Origin: Dipylidium caninum
Lineage: Eukaryota; Platyhelminthes; Cestoda; Cyclophyllidea; Dipylidiidae
DNA: 64,000 bases
Assembly: GCA_017562135.1 (NCBI GenBank)
Contig: QEYB01001528.1
Coordinates: 496,001-560,000 of the forward strand
Direction of reading: 5' to 3'
The translations under genes were made by a program, and so were the position numbers. Positions 46,713 to 56,853 of this stretch are shown here, in pieces. Numbering within the stretch: position 1 is the stretch's first letter; each line of letters opens with the position of its first letter. The notes under the pieces are model-generated. The model made no database searches, had not been told where the DNA came from, and was given only the letters and a program-made list of their open reading frames with translations.

Positions 46713-49700
46713 ATGTTGGACGTGGTAAGTGCACTCCCTTTCTCCCTCTTATGAGCGTTCTGTCAGGCGGGTTTCTACAACGGCGTCATCAATGACGTGA
46801 TTGAGGGTATGAAGGAGACCCTTCACTCAAGAAGGTCTCGACCTGGACTTACTGGAGCAACTACGAAAGGTACCTCTAGATTAGACCCTTCCTGGAATTG
46901 CTACATTCACTTACAGCTATGGTCCTCTAAGTTGGCTGACACCCACGTCGCCGACCCAGAACCTGTTGCTCAGCCCGCGGTTCACTACGCTCAACGTCTG
47001 CAAGCTACACAATTTCAGGTGAGGCAAGGCCTTAGTTGCGTGGAGACCTGGCCACCGGATTGACGCTAATCTTCGCACTTTTTACCTAATGCTGTCTGCA
47101 GCAGGCGTGCGTGAGTCAGCAGGTCATGCCGATCCCCATTGCCAGGCTGCCTATTCAGCCGAACTCACTGGCGGCGATAGGCGGTGGTGGTGGTGGTGGT
47201 GGTGGTGTGGGTAGTGGTGGTATGCGCACTCTCGCACCGATCGCGCGTCCCAACGCACCTTTGACGTTGCCCGCGGCGGCGGCGGCGGCGACGACTGGCC
47301 TGGTGCTACGTCCTGCTGTCGGCGCTTCGGTGCCGGCATCTGCCGCCACGACGGCTAGGCCGCCGATCGTATTGGCGGCAGCGTTGAATCCCCCAGACGG
47401 CAACGGTTCAGCCACGCCTTGCCAATCCTCTCGCCGGCATTGCAATCCGCGCTCCTCTGCAGCCATCTGCAGCTGGCCAACCTGGGTCAGCTGCTACCGC
47501 TACCATTATTGGACATTCCGCTATAGCTGGGGTTAACGGCGTTCCCGCCATTCCTGGTGTGTCCACTTTTTATTATCATTTACCGCCTTCTCCTCGTCTA
47601 CCCATTCCGCCTTACCTCCAGTTCTCGGCACAAATGGCCTTAGTCCATTATTGAGGAGCGAGATCGCCGGGAGCGTCTTGAGGTGCACGTCATCGTAGAT
47701 AGGAGCTTCTCCATCATTACTTAGACGTATGTATGGCATGGCTTGTTAACGGGTTTGGATCATGTGATTGGCATTCGATGCCTTACTCCCGTGTGCAAAA
47801 GAGCGCACTCATTTCAGCGTGTCCAATAAGTCGAGTCGTGTTTGCATATATACGGGTCGCCCTTCCTCTTCGTTGCCGTATTTTGTCATGTTTGAGTTAA
47901 ATGGTAGGGTGGTTGTGTTAGACCGGTGAGTTGGTGGACGCCTCACCATTGGGCTCAGAGGAAGTTTGTCACGTGTCGATGAGGACTCACATTATTTGAA
48001 TACGTGGTACTTTTGGCGGGGAAAGAAAGAGAATGGTAGTGGGGGCGAGAGAGAGAGAGAGGAGGGTGGTATATATTCTTTTTATTTTGTGTAATGTTTC
48101 TGTGACTTGTGTACTTCAACTGTGATCTCCCTTCCGACAGGCCAGAATGTGCAAAATTCTGCAAGTGGCCAGCCAACCTTCATGGTGCCGGTGCAATTCC
48201 GTCAGCCGAAATCGCTCCCACTGCCGCCCCACCACAGCAGTTGCAAGACGCTACTGGCTACCATCCTTTGCTGCACCGCAGCAGCCCCAACAGCCAACTT
48301 TCAATCGAGTAAGTCTTTCTCCCTGTCTCATTCTGTGCCTCATTTATATGCTATTTTGCCGGATTTGTGTCACTTTCAATAATTCTCTATATCGCAGTGC
48401 ATCCGCACTCGGCAATTGTGTATGTTTTTGTGCGTGTCCAATGTAGTTTTTAAGTGGCGTTCAAGTGAATGGCGACTAGGTTTGAGTGAGTGTCGATATG
48501 GGCGGATGAGTAAAAAGGGGTGAAGAGAGAGGATTAACTGGGCGCTGGGAGAAAGTGGAATTGGACTGAATAAGAGTCCACAGATCGGGAAGTGAGTGAC
48601 AGTGAATCGGATGATGGCGATGGTTGACTGAGTGATTGAGTCGTTTGGTCGGTGGTTACAGACCCAGGTCGACGGTTTGGATGACAGCGATTTTGACGAT
48701 GACGACGAGGACGTGGAGGTGGTGGAGCCCTACTCAGTTGATACATTGTCGTTGCGAGCCCCGATGAGCGTGGCCACTCCACAGTCAGTGTTCAGTCGTC
48801 CACCAGGCAGTACTACACAGCCACCGACGAGTCGCAGCGGGCTGGTGGTGGCGGAAGTGGTGCCTCCCTCTTTGCCACTCCTCGTGATGGTGGTGGCGGC
48901 AACGACGAGAGTGACGATGACGACGCGGATATGTGGTGGCGACGCCCGGCTTGGCTGCGTCGATGCTCACGCCAAATCCCAGCTCGGTGGCCACTGTTGC
49001 CTCTACGACCCTGTCACGTCGCGCACATTGTCCCTGGTGCGGGTGTTAACAATGTCACCACCACTGCCATCAAACGCCCCCGCAACAACACTACTGCATC
49101 TTCCACCGCCGTGCTTCTGGTGCTGTTGGTGGCGTTTCGTCGCAGAGTCGCGCCTCCAAAAGACCTCGTAGTTCCGCGCGCGGAAGTGGAACGAATTCCC
49201 TGAGGATGATGACGACTTTAGACGACGAGCTGGCGGATGATGAGGAGGAGGAAGAGGAGGAGGATGCAGATGAGGAGGAAGAAGAAGAGAATTTGGTTCC
49301 GTAGCAACCATGACCCCTGCTGGTCAGAGGTGAGTGGGTGTTGTGTTGACTAGTCTGGCGTGGCAATACGTTGAGGTGTTTTTTGTGCGTGTGTGTGGGC
49401 TGATCCTCTCTCGCTGTTGGAGTAGATTGGAAATGCTGGCGGCAGCGGCAGAGGAGGTGCAGTGGGTGGTCGTTTAGCATCCAGACGGAAGCAAAAGACG
49501 CCGATGGCGGCATCGGTGCTCAAAAGTCGAGTGTGAAGTCAGTTGGTGGCGCCGAGGACGACCACATCCCTGACCTGCCGCCGGGGGAAGAGGGCAACAG
49601 TAGGTGCTCGACAGCGAGGGTGGCACTGCGGAAGAGGAGGGTAACAGAGACGGAGGCCCCGGAAACGGGGCAGTGGTTGAGGAAGAGGAGGAGAGGAGGA

Positions 49701-50072
49701 AGAGGAGCCTCTCAACTCGGGTGACGACGTCAGCGACGAGGAGCCAGAGTCTCTTTTCGAGTCGGACAACTTAGTAGTGTGCCAGTACGAGCGGGTACGT
49801 GAGCAATTCCTTCTCACCGCGCTGTAACTCACCTCAAGGTGGCTTGGTTGACGCCATTTTCTGTTTTGTCGCGCCTCACCAAACGTTTGTCTATCTTACT
49901 GATACGTCTGCAGGTGAGTCGGACGCGAAGCAAATGGCGCTTCTGGTTACGCGACGGGATTATGAAGATCCGGGGTCGGGATCACCTATTCCAGAAACTC
50001 ATTGTGGAGGCTGACTGGTTAGTTGCAACAGCGCTCATACCGCTGGAGTTGTCACCACACCATAATGGCTAG
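46713..50072 (+). pseudogene. GTF2A1: TFIIA alpha/beta subunit gene, left copy, frameshifted (pseudogene or sequence error)
   Basis: All eight exons of the intact right-arm gene are present with their splice sites: 46713-46724, 46767-46869, 46917-47018, 47102-47556, 48141-48308, 48662-49329, 49426-49794 and 49914 onward. Exons 1, 3 and 8 read correctly. Exons 2, 4, 5, 6 and 7 carry frame-breaking indels, for example an extra C in exon 2 (gagaccc for gagacc), an extra C in exon 4 (gaatccccc) and a missing G in exon 6 (cagcggg for cagcgggg). As written, translation fails shortly after the first exons. Nearly all changes are homopolymer indels with few substitutions and no splice-site loss, a pattern more like uncorrected reads than old pseudogene decay. 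It is convergent with the intact copy across LAMTOR4. Confidence 0.85.
48044..48062 (+). repeat. (GA)n microsatellite
   Basis: A GA run in an intron of the left GTF2A1 copy; the mirrored CT run lies near 54,757-54,771 in the right arm. Confidence 0.8.
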
Positions 50073-50385
50073 TCTATTGGCAACTTTTTTTGCAGGTTGA
50101 TCGTCCCAGCAACCAGCGTGCCTGCCCTGTGAGTACGTCGTCCTGTCTCTGACCAATTCCGCGGAAAGACGTCTTTCAGTGAAGGAGGGCGGGTGTGTCG
50201 CTTGATCATTAGTGGCAGGTGCAGCGCAGTGAGACGAGCTGTCTTCGATGTCTCCTTATCATCCTTTTGTAAATGTCCAGAGATTGCACACACACACACC
50301 TAGTGGTTTTCGTCCACGCGCACGTCGTTTGCGCATGTTCTCATTCGTCTTACTGCTTTTCAGGGATGTGAAGCCTGCCTTGCTC

Positions 50386-50996
50386 CTTTTTTGCGGACCT
50401 TTTTTCTTCCTACATTCCAATCTGGTGGTGCCATGCGCTCCCCTTTGTACCACCATTGTTGATTCGCTATCTATTGTGGCTTCCTTGTTCATTGTAATCT
50501 TGGTTGGGTGTGTTACAGCTCATGAGTGTGGTTTGGGCTGCATTTGGTTCTTGTGGTGGGGCAGTTTGGGGGTTTGGTGCTCCCTTTTGTGGTCTTTCAT
50601 TTCCATGAAGGGTCGGTGGTATTTCTTTTTGTCGCCTTCCCTTTTCAGCATTGTTCTTAGGATGAATTTATTTATGGTTATCTTTACGTAGAATTTAGCT
50701 TTTTACTCTGACCAATTTTCCTTTCTTTCAAAAATTACGGTTTTCTGTTTTTCACCTCCTTATTAGCGGTTGGTTTATTTCAAAACATCAATTTAGCCTC
50801 AGGTTTCTAGCCCTAGTGTCTACGTGTGAACGTTCTTATATTTTCAAACATTTTTCCTGTTTGAATCTTAGTCTAATATCTGTTTGTCTCCTAATAAATT
50901 TGGTTAGTCATCCCTGACCGTGACAGTCATTCCTTACGCAAACTTGAAACTTACAATCTTTTATTTTTGTCGTTTATCTGAACAGATTCTAGTATT
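50386..50996. other. IR2 spacer upstream of LAMTOR4
   Basis: T-rich single-copy sequence between the left arm and the LAMTOR4 start codon. It presumably contains the LAMTOR4 promoter. A 147-codon open frame overlaps here but is low-complexity and hydrophobic from T-richness, so it was not called. Confidence 0.4.
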
Positions 50997-51418
50997 ATGA
51001 ACGTTGCTTCAGTCGCCGCCAATCTCACTCATCAAATTCCCTGTTGGCTGGGTACTTTAGCCCTTAACTTTGATGGCAACATTGTATTCTCTGCCGGAGA
51101 ACTACTAGACGACACAGAGTCAGCGTCGAGATTTGCCGAGTTGACTCGATGTCTTGGCCAGTACATCGCACTTGAAGGCGCATCAGTCGACCATGGAAAC
51201 GGTTTCAAGCGCTTTACAAGTAGCTCCCCATTTTTCTTCTATTTTTGCACTCTGTTGTAACATGCCGCATTTTTGTTTCAGTTATGTGCTCTCGATATGC
51301 CTATGTTATGTCTGTTGCGGATGATATCATCTACGTGGTGAAGAGACAGCTATCAAACCCGGATTCAGTGGAAGAAAAACGAGGATCACGGTCTTCATAC
51401 ATGCCGGCTAATGCTTAA
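50997..51418 (+). CDS. LAMTOR4: Ragulator complex subunit LAMTOR4
   Basis: Two exons: 50997-51219 (donor TTTACAA|GTAGC) and 51282-51418 (acceptor ttttgtttcag, stop TAA), giving 119 residues. The product matches the LAMTOR4 pattern throughout: an IPCWLGTLALNFDGNIVFS strand region, a GELLDDTESASRFAEL helix, then GNGFKRFTIMCSRYAYVMSV and the hallmark end of the fold IIYVVKRQ. LAMTOR4 is a small roadblock-fold protein of the pentameric Ragulator complex, which anchors Rag GTPases and mTORC1 on lysosomes. Human LAMTOR4 is 99 residues; this one has a somewhat longer C-terminus (PDSVEEKRGSRSSYMPANA). The intron is only 62 nt. It is the single gene in the spacer of IR2 and the only one there present once. 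Confidence 0.9.
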
Positions 51419-52426
51419 ACTCATTTTCCGTCTAACCTACGTTTCCACGGCTGGCTGTCAACCTCCTTATCACTACATGCAACCTGATTTACTAAGTGAG
51501 GCTGTCTAGATCGTTGAAAATCCTCTATTTCTTTTACAAGGCCCGAATTCTGAAGTAATGTTGCGGGTTGCTAACAAAACTGTACTGAAATAATAGGAAT
51601 AGCTGATACCGAACGCCTACAGACCCACATTGTTGCAGTTCGATTGAGCATCACTTCATCCTCAATCATTTTCTTATGTAGATTCATAAAAATCTATTTT
51701 AATACACACTAGACACTAGAAGCCAGCCCCCGCGACTCACGTTTGACGGCGCAAAATCAGAAGTATGGCTTCCGCCTTCTCCACACTAAGCCTTTTTGAG
51801 AACCTGCCTCACTGGGTGGACACGTCGCAACGACACTAACTCGCCCACAAGCCTTTCACTTCCTAACGGAGTACACGAGCGCCACTCGCTCGTCTTCATT
51901 TAAGAGTTTGCTGTTATAAGATGACACGAAAAAACGGCATTTGTTGACGTTTTGAGGACTTGCTTCATTTGTGTTGATAGTGATCTGGTTATCGAGACAT
52001 TCCACATAAGAAATTTTGAGGTAATGAGGGCAAGCGAGGTCAGCGATGAATGCATGACCGAGGAAGGCACAGCTACTGTGTTGTGCATAGATAACCTAGC
52101 GCCACTCGCCAGGTCTGCTGTTGTCAGTCGCTCACCGGTAAATTATTTAACGCGATGAAAGGCAGCGAGAATAACAATGATATCGAATTTAGAGCACCCG
52201 TGTGGTACAATGATTGATTCCAATTCGGAAGCGCAATTAAGGCACAGCTAGTTATCGGTCGTTAGGGGGATTCCGGGGGAGTTACGGCATGGAAATATAA
52301 ACAGCAGAGGTCAAATGGAAGTATCAAATATACAAATAGCGGGGTGGGATAATCAGACACAAGTGAGACATTGTGCAGAGGCGTTGTCTTCAAACAGTAC
52401 ACCGAATCTTACAAACGAAAAGCAGA
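51419..52426. other. IR2 spacer downstream of LAMTOR4, no gene seen
   Basis: AT-rich, with short chance frames on both strands. It probably contains the LAMTOR4 3' UTR and intergenic DNA. Confidence 0.45.
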
Positions 52427-55400
52427 GAGCAAGGCAGGCTTCACATCCCTGACAAGCAGTAAGACGAATGAGAACATGCGCAAACGACGTGCGCGTGGAC
52501 GAAAACCACTAGGTGTGTGTGTGCAATCTCTGGACATTTACAAAAGGATGATAAGGAGACATCGAGGACAGCTCGTCTCACTGCGCTGCACCTGCCACTA
52601 ATGATCAAGCGACACACCCGCCCTCCTTCACTGAAAGACGTCTTTCCGCGGAATTGGTCAGAGACAGGACGACGTACTCACAGGGCAGGCACGCTGGTTG
52701 CTGGGACGATCAACCTGCAAAAAAAGTTGCCAATAGACTAGCCATTATTGGTGTGGTGACAACTCCAGCGGTATGAGCGCTGTTGCAACTAACCAGTCAG
52801 CCTCCACAATGAGTTTCTGGAATAGGTGATCCCGACCCCGGATCTTCATAATCCCGTCGCGTAACCAGAAGCGCCATTTGCTTCGCGTCCGACTCACCTG
52901 CAGACGTATCAGTAAGATAGACAAACGTTTGGTGAGGCGCCGACAAACAGAAAATGGCGTCAACCAAGCCACCTTGAGGTGAGTTACAGCGCGGTGAGAA
53001 GGAATTGCTCACGTACCCGCTCGTACTGGCACACTACTAAGTTGTCCGACTCGAAAAGAGACTCTGGCTCCTCGTCGCTGACGTCGTCACCCGAGTTGAG
53101 AGGCTCCTCTTCCTCCTCCTCCTCCTCTTCCTCAACCACTGCCCCCGTTTCCGGGGCCTCCGTCTCTGTTACCTCCTCTTCCGCAGTGCCACCCTCGCTG
53201 TCGAGCACCTTACTGTTGCCCTCTTCCCCCGGCGGCAGGTCAGGGATGTGGTCGTCCTCGGCGCCACCAACTGACTTCACACTCGACTTTTGAGCACCGA
53301 TGCCCGCCATCGGCGTCTTTTGCTTCCGTCTGGATGCTAAACGACCACCCACTGCCACCTCCTCTGCCGCTGCCGCCAGCATTTCCAATCTACTCCAACA
53401 GCGAGAGAGGATCAGCCCACACACACGCACAAAAAACACCTCAACGTATTGCCACGCCAGACTAGTCAACACAACACCCACTCACCTCTGACCAGCAGGG
53501 GTCATGGTTGCTACGGAACCAAATTCCTCTTCTTCTTCCTCCTCATCTGCATCCTCCTCCTCTTCCTCCTCCTCATCATCCGCCAGCTCGTCGTCTAAGT
53601 CGTCATCATCCTCAGGGAATTCGTTCCCACTTCCGCGCGCGGAACTACGAGGTCTTTTGGAGGCGCGACTCTGCGACGAAACGCCACCAACAGCACCAGA
53701 AGCACCGGCGGTGGAAGATGCAGTAGTGTTGTTGCGGGGGCGTTTGATGGCAGTGGTGGTGACATTGTTAACACCCGCACCAGGGACAATGCGCGACGTG
53801 ACAGGGGTCGTAGAGGCAACAGTGGCCACCGAGCTGGGATTTGGCGTGAGCATCGACGCAGCCAAGCCGGGCGTCGCCACCACCATATCCGCGTCGTCAT
53901 CGTCACTCTCGTCGTTGCCGCCACCACCATCACGAGGAGTGGCAGAGAGGGAGGCACCACTTCCGCCACCACCAGCCCCGCTGCGACTCGTCGGTGGCTG
54001 TGTAGTACTGCCTGGTGGACGACTGAACACTGACTGTGGAGTGGCCACGCTCATCGGGGCTCGCAACGACAATGTATCAACTGAGTAGGGCTCCACCACC
54101 TCCACGTCCTCGTCGTCATCGTCAAAATCGCTGTCATCCAAACCGTCGACCTGGGTCTGTAACCACCGACCAAACGACTCAATCACTCAGTCAACCATCG
54201 CCATCATCCGATTCACTGTCACTCACTTCCCGATCTGTGGACTCTTATTCAGTCCAATTCCACTTTCTCCCAGCGCCCAGTTAATCCTCTCTCTTCACCC
54301 CTTTTTACTCATCCGCCCATATCGACACTCACTCAAACCTAGTCGCCATTCACTTGAACGCCACTTAAAAACTACATTGGACACGCACAAAAACATACAC
54401 AATTGCCGAGTGCGGATGCACTGCGATATAGAGAATTATTGAAAGTGACACAAATCCGGCAAAATAGCATATAAATGAGGCACAGAATGAGACAGGGAGA
54501 AAGACTTACTCGATTGAAAGTTGGCTGTTGGGGCTGCTGCGGTGCAGCAAAGATGGTAGCGCCAGTAGCGTCTTGCAACTGCTGTGGTGGGGCGGCAGTG
54601 GGAGCGATTGGCTGACGGAATTGCACCGGCACCATGAAGGTCTGCTGGCCCACTTGCAGAATTTGCACATTCTGGCCTGTCGGAAGGGAGATCACAGTTG
54701 AAGTACACAAGTCACAGAAACATTACACAAAATAAAAGAATATATACCCACCCCTCCTCTCTCTCTCTCTCGCCCCCACTACCATTCTCTTCTTCCCCGC
54801 CCAAAAGTACCACGTATTCAAATAATGTGAGTCCTCATCGACACGTGACAAACTTCCTCTGAGCCCAATGGTGAGGCGTCCACCAACTCACCGGTCTAAC
54901 ACAACCACCCTACCATTTAACTCAAACATGACAAAATACGGCAACGAAGAGGAAGGGCGACCGTATATATGCAACACGACTCGACTTATTGGACACGCTG
55001 AAATGAGTGCGCTCTTTTGCACACGGGAGTAAGGCATCGAATGCCAATCACATGATCCAAACCCGTTAACAAGCCATGCCATACATACGTCTAAGTAATG
55101 ATGGAGAAGCTCCTATCTACGATGACGTGCACCTCAAGACGCTCCCGGCGATCTCGCTCCTCAATAATGGACTAAGGCCATTTGTGCCGAGAACTGGAGG
55201 TAAGGCGGAATGGGTAGACGAGGAGAAGGCGGTAAATGATAATAAAAAGTGGACACACCAGGAATGGCGGGAACGCCGTTAACCCCAGCTATAGCGGAAT
55301 GTCCAATAATGGTAGCGGTAGCAGCTGACCCAGGTTGGCCAGCTGCAGATGGCTGCAGAGGAGCGCGGATTGCAATGCCGGCGAGAGGATTGGCAAGGCG

Positions 55401-56500
55401 TGGCTGAACCGTTGCCGTCTGGGGATTCAACGCTGCCGCCAATACGATCGGCGGCCTAGCCGTCGTGGCGGCAGATGCCGGCACCGAAGCGCCGACAGCA
55501 GGACGTAGCACCAGGCCAGTCGTCGCCGCCGCCGCCGCCGCGGGCAACGTCAAAGGTGCGTTGGGACGCGCGATCGGTGCGAGAGTGCGCATACCACCAC
55601 TACCCACACCACCACCACCACCACCACCACCACCGCCTATCGCCGCCAGTGAGTTCGGCTGAATAGGCAGCCTGGCAATGGGGATCGGCATGACCTGCTG
55701 ACTCACGCACGCCTGCTGCAGACAGCATTAGGTAAAAAGTGCGAAGATTAGCGTCAATCCGGTGGCCAGGTCTCCACGCAACTAAGGCCTTGCCTCACCT
55801 GAAATTGTGTAGCTTGCAGACGTTGAGCGTAGTGAACCGCGGGCTGAGCAACAGGTTCTGGGTCGGCGACGTGGGTGTCAGCCAACTTAGAGGACCATAG
55901 CTGTAAGTGAATGTAGCAATTCCAGGAAGGGTCTAATCTAGAGGTACCTTTCGTAGTTGCTCCAGTAAGTCCAGGTCGAGACCTTCTTGAGTGAAGGTCT
56001 CCTTCATACCCTCAATCACGTCATTGATGACGCCGTTGTAGAAACCCGCCTGACAGAACGCTCATAAGAGGGAGAAAGGGAGTGCACTTACCACGTCCAA
56101 CATCGAAAACTGAAACTCGCACGAATGCCCACTGGGGCTAGTAAATGTGGTTAGGCTGAGGTCTGCGTCAAATCAGTTCGCCGGCCACATTTTCAATTTT
56201 AAACAACCACGAGGACATCTTGCCTCGCACCTCACATTTTGCTGCACTTTAAATTACTTAATTTTACCACGCGTTGGGCGCGTTTATAATTATGTTGGTT
56301 AACTTTAACTTTTTAGCCCCCTCCAATGAAGGACTCTTAGTGCTTTGTCACATGTCATATGCATTTTCAGTTTTCCTTGCTCCAACTGGCTTCTAAACGG
56401 TTTCCCCTCCTAGGTTTAATCTTATTGCCTACCACTTATCCTCTTATACCTCCAGTTATCACCCGCCTCCCTTCTTTGAAATGGGAGTTTACAAACTCTT
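52427..56500 (-). repeat. Inverted repeat IR2, right arm (4.07 kb)
   Basis: This is the reverse complement of 46,320-50,385. It starts at gagcaaggcaggcttc (near 52,427) and ends near 56,500. It contains the complete, open GTF2A1 gene on the minus strand. Compared with the left arm it usually has the longer or shorter homopolymer that keeps frames open. Confidence 0.95.
52745..56103 (-). CDS. GTF2A1: Transcription initiation factor IIA alpha/beta subunit, intact copy
   Basis: Eight exons: 56092-56103, 55948-56049, 55799-55900, 55259-55715, 54510-54676, 53486-54156, 53017-53389 and 52745-52897. All junction phases agree. The N-terminal four-helix part (FYNGVINDVIEGMKETFTQE, LWSSKLADTH) matches TFIIA-alpha. 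A Gly/Ala/Pro/Gln-rich linker follows. A QVDG sequence at about residues 282-285 matches the Taspase-1 cleavage site that splits TFIIA into alpha and beta. Acidic tracts lead to the C-terminal beta-barrel (LVVCQYERV, TRSKWRFWLRDGIMKIRGRD, EADW). About 663 residues to the conserved final Trp, much longer than human (376) because of the linker. The frame reads on for 15 codons past Trp; a GT right there could instead splice to another short end. The first introns are 42, 47 and 83 nt. TFIIA stabilises TBP on promoter DNA. Confidence 0.95.
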
Positions 56501-56853
56501 CGATGTTATACCTTACCACGATATGCACTAATGGAAACAACATTTTTGTCTGGTATTAGTTTTTTGACTACACGTTGTCGCTGATATTCTATTGTTTTTG
56601 TTGTGCTGTGTGCTCAATTATGCCTGAACTCTCCATTAGTGACATACTATATTTTTAAAAAATGGTTGCATTTCCTTATATTTTAGCCTTTTGCTTTTTG
56701 CTTTGATCTACTTGATGTGTTGATTTTTTAACAATGTTTAACTCTCTCTTCCTCTTCACTCTTTGTTTAATCACATTGGCTGCGTTTTATTCTGTTTCTG
56801 GCGCGTAGTTGCTCCTTTTGATGGTCACTTTTATTAATCAGACATATTCGTAA
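56501..56853. other. Gap between IR2 and the KNL2-like gene
   Basis: T-rich single-copy sequence that must contain the upstream region of the KNL2-like gene. The GTF2A1 copy starts on the other strand at 56103, so this is a divergent intergenic region of about 750 bp between two start codons. Confidence 0.4.

Larger units (their letters stand above)
46320..50385 (+). repeat. Inverted repeat IR2, left arm (4.07 kb)
   Basis: The reverse complement of 52,427-56,500 aligns end to end, from gagtttgtaaactccc (near 46320) to aagcctgccttgctc (50385). Arm lengths differ by only about 8 bp. Differences are mostly single-base indels in homopolymers; a few substitutions lie near the outer end (gaggAataag/gaggTataag, gattGaac/gattAaac, gccaAttgg/gccaGttgg). 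It contains the frame-broken GTF2A1 copy. Confidence 0.95.

Noticed and set aside
50248..50691. A 147-codon open frame at the left edge of the IR2 spacer
   Set aside because: It is a hydrophobic product of T-rich DNA, starts inside the repeat arm and ends outside it, and shows no recognisable motif.
46320..56500. Reading IR2 as a plain missed-adapter sequencing palindrome
   Set aside because: Such artefacts fold back without a unique loop. Here a 2.0 kb single-copy segment with a complete LAMTOR4 gene separates the arms, so another explanation (true duplication or misplaced haplotype) is required.
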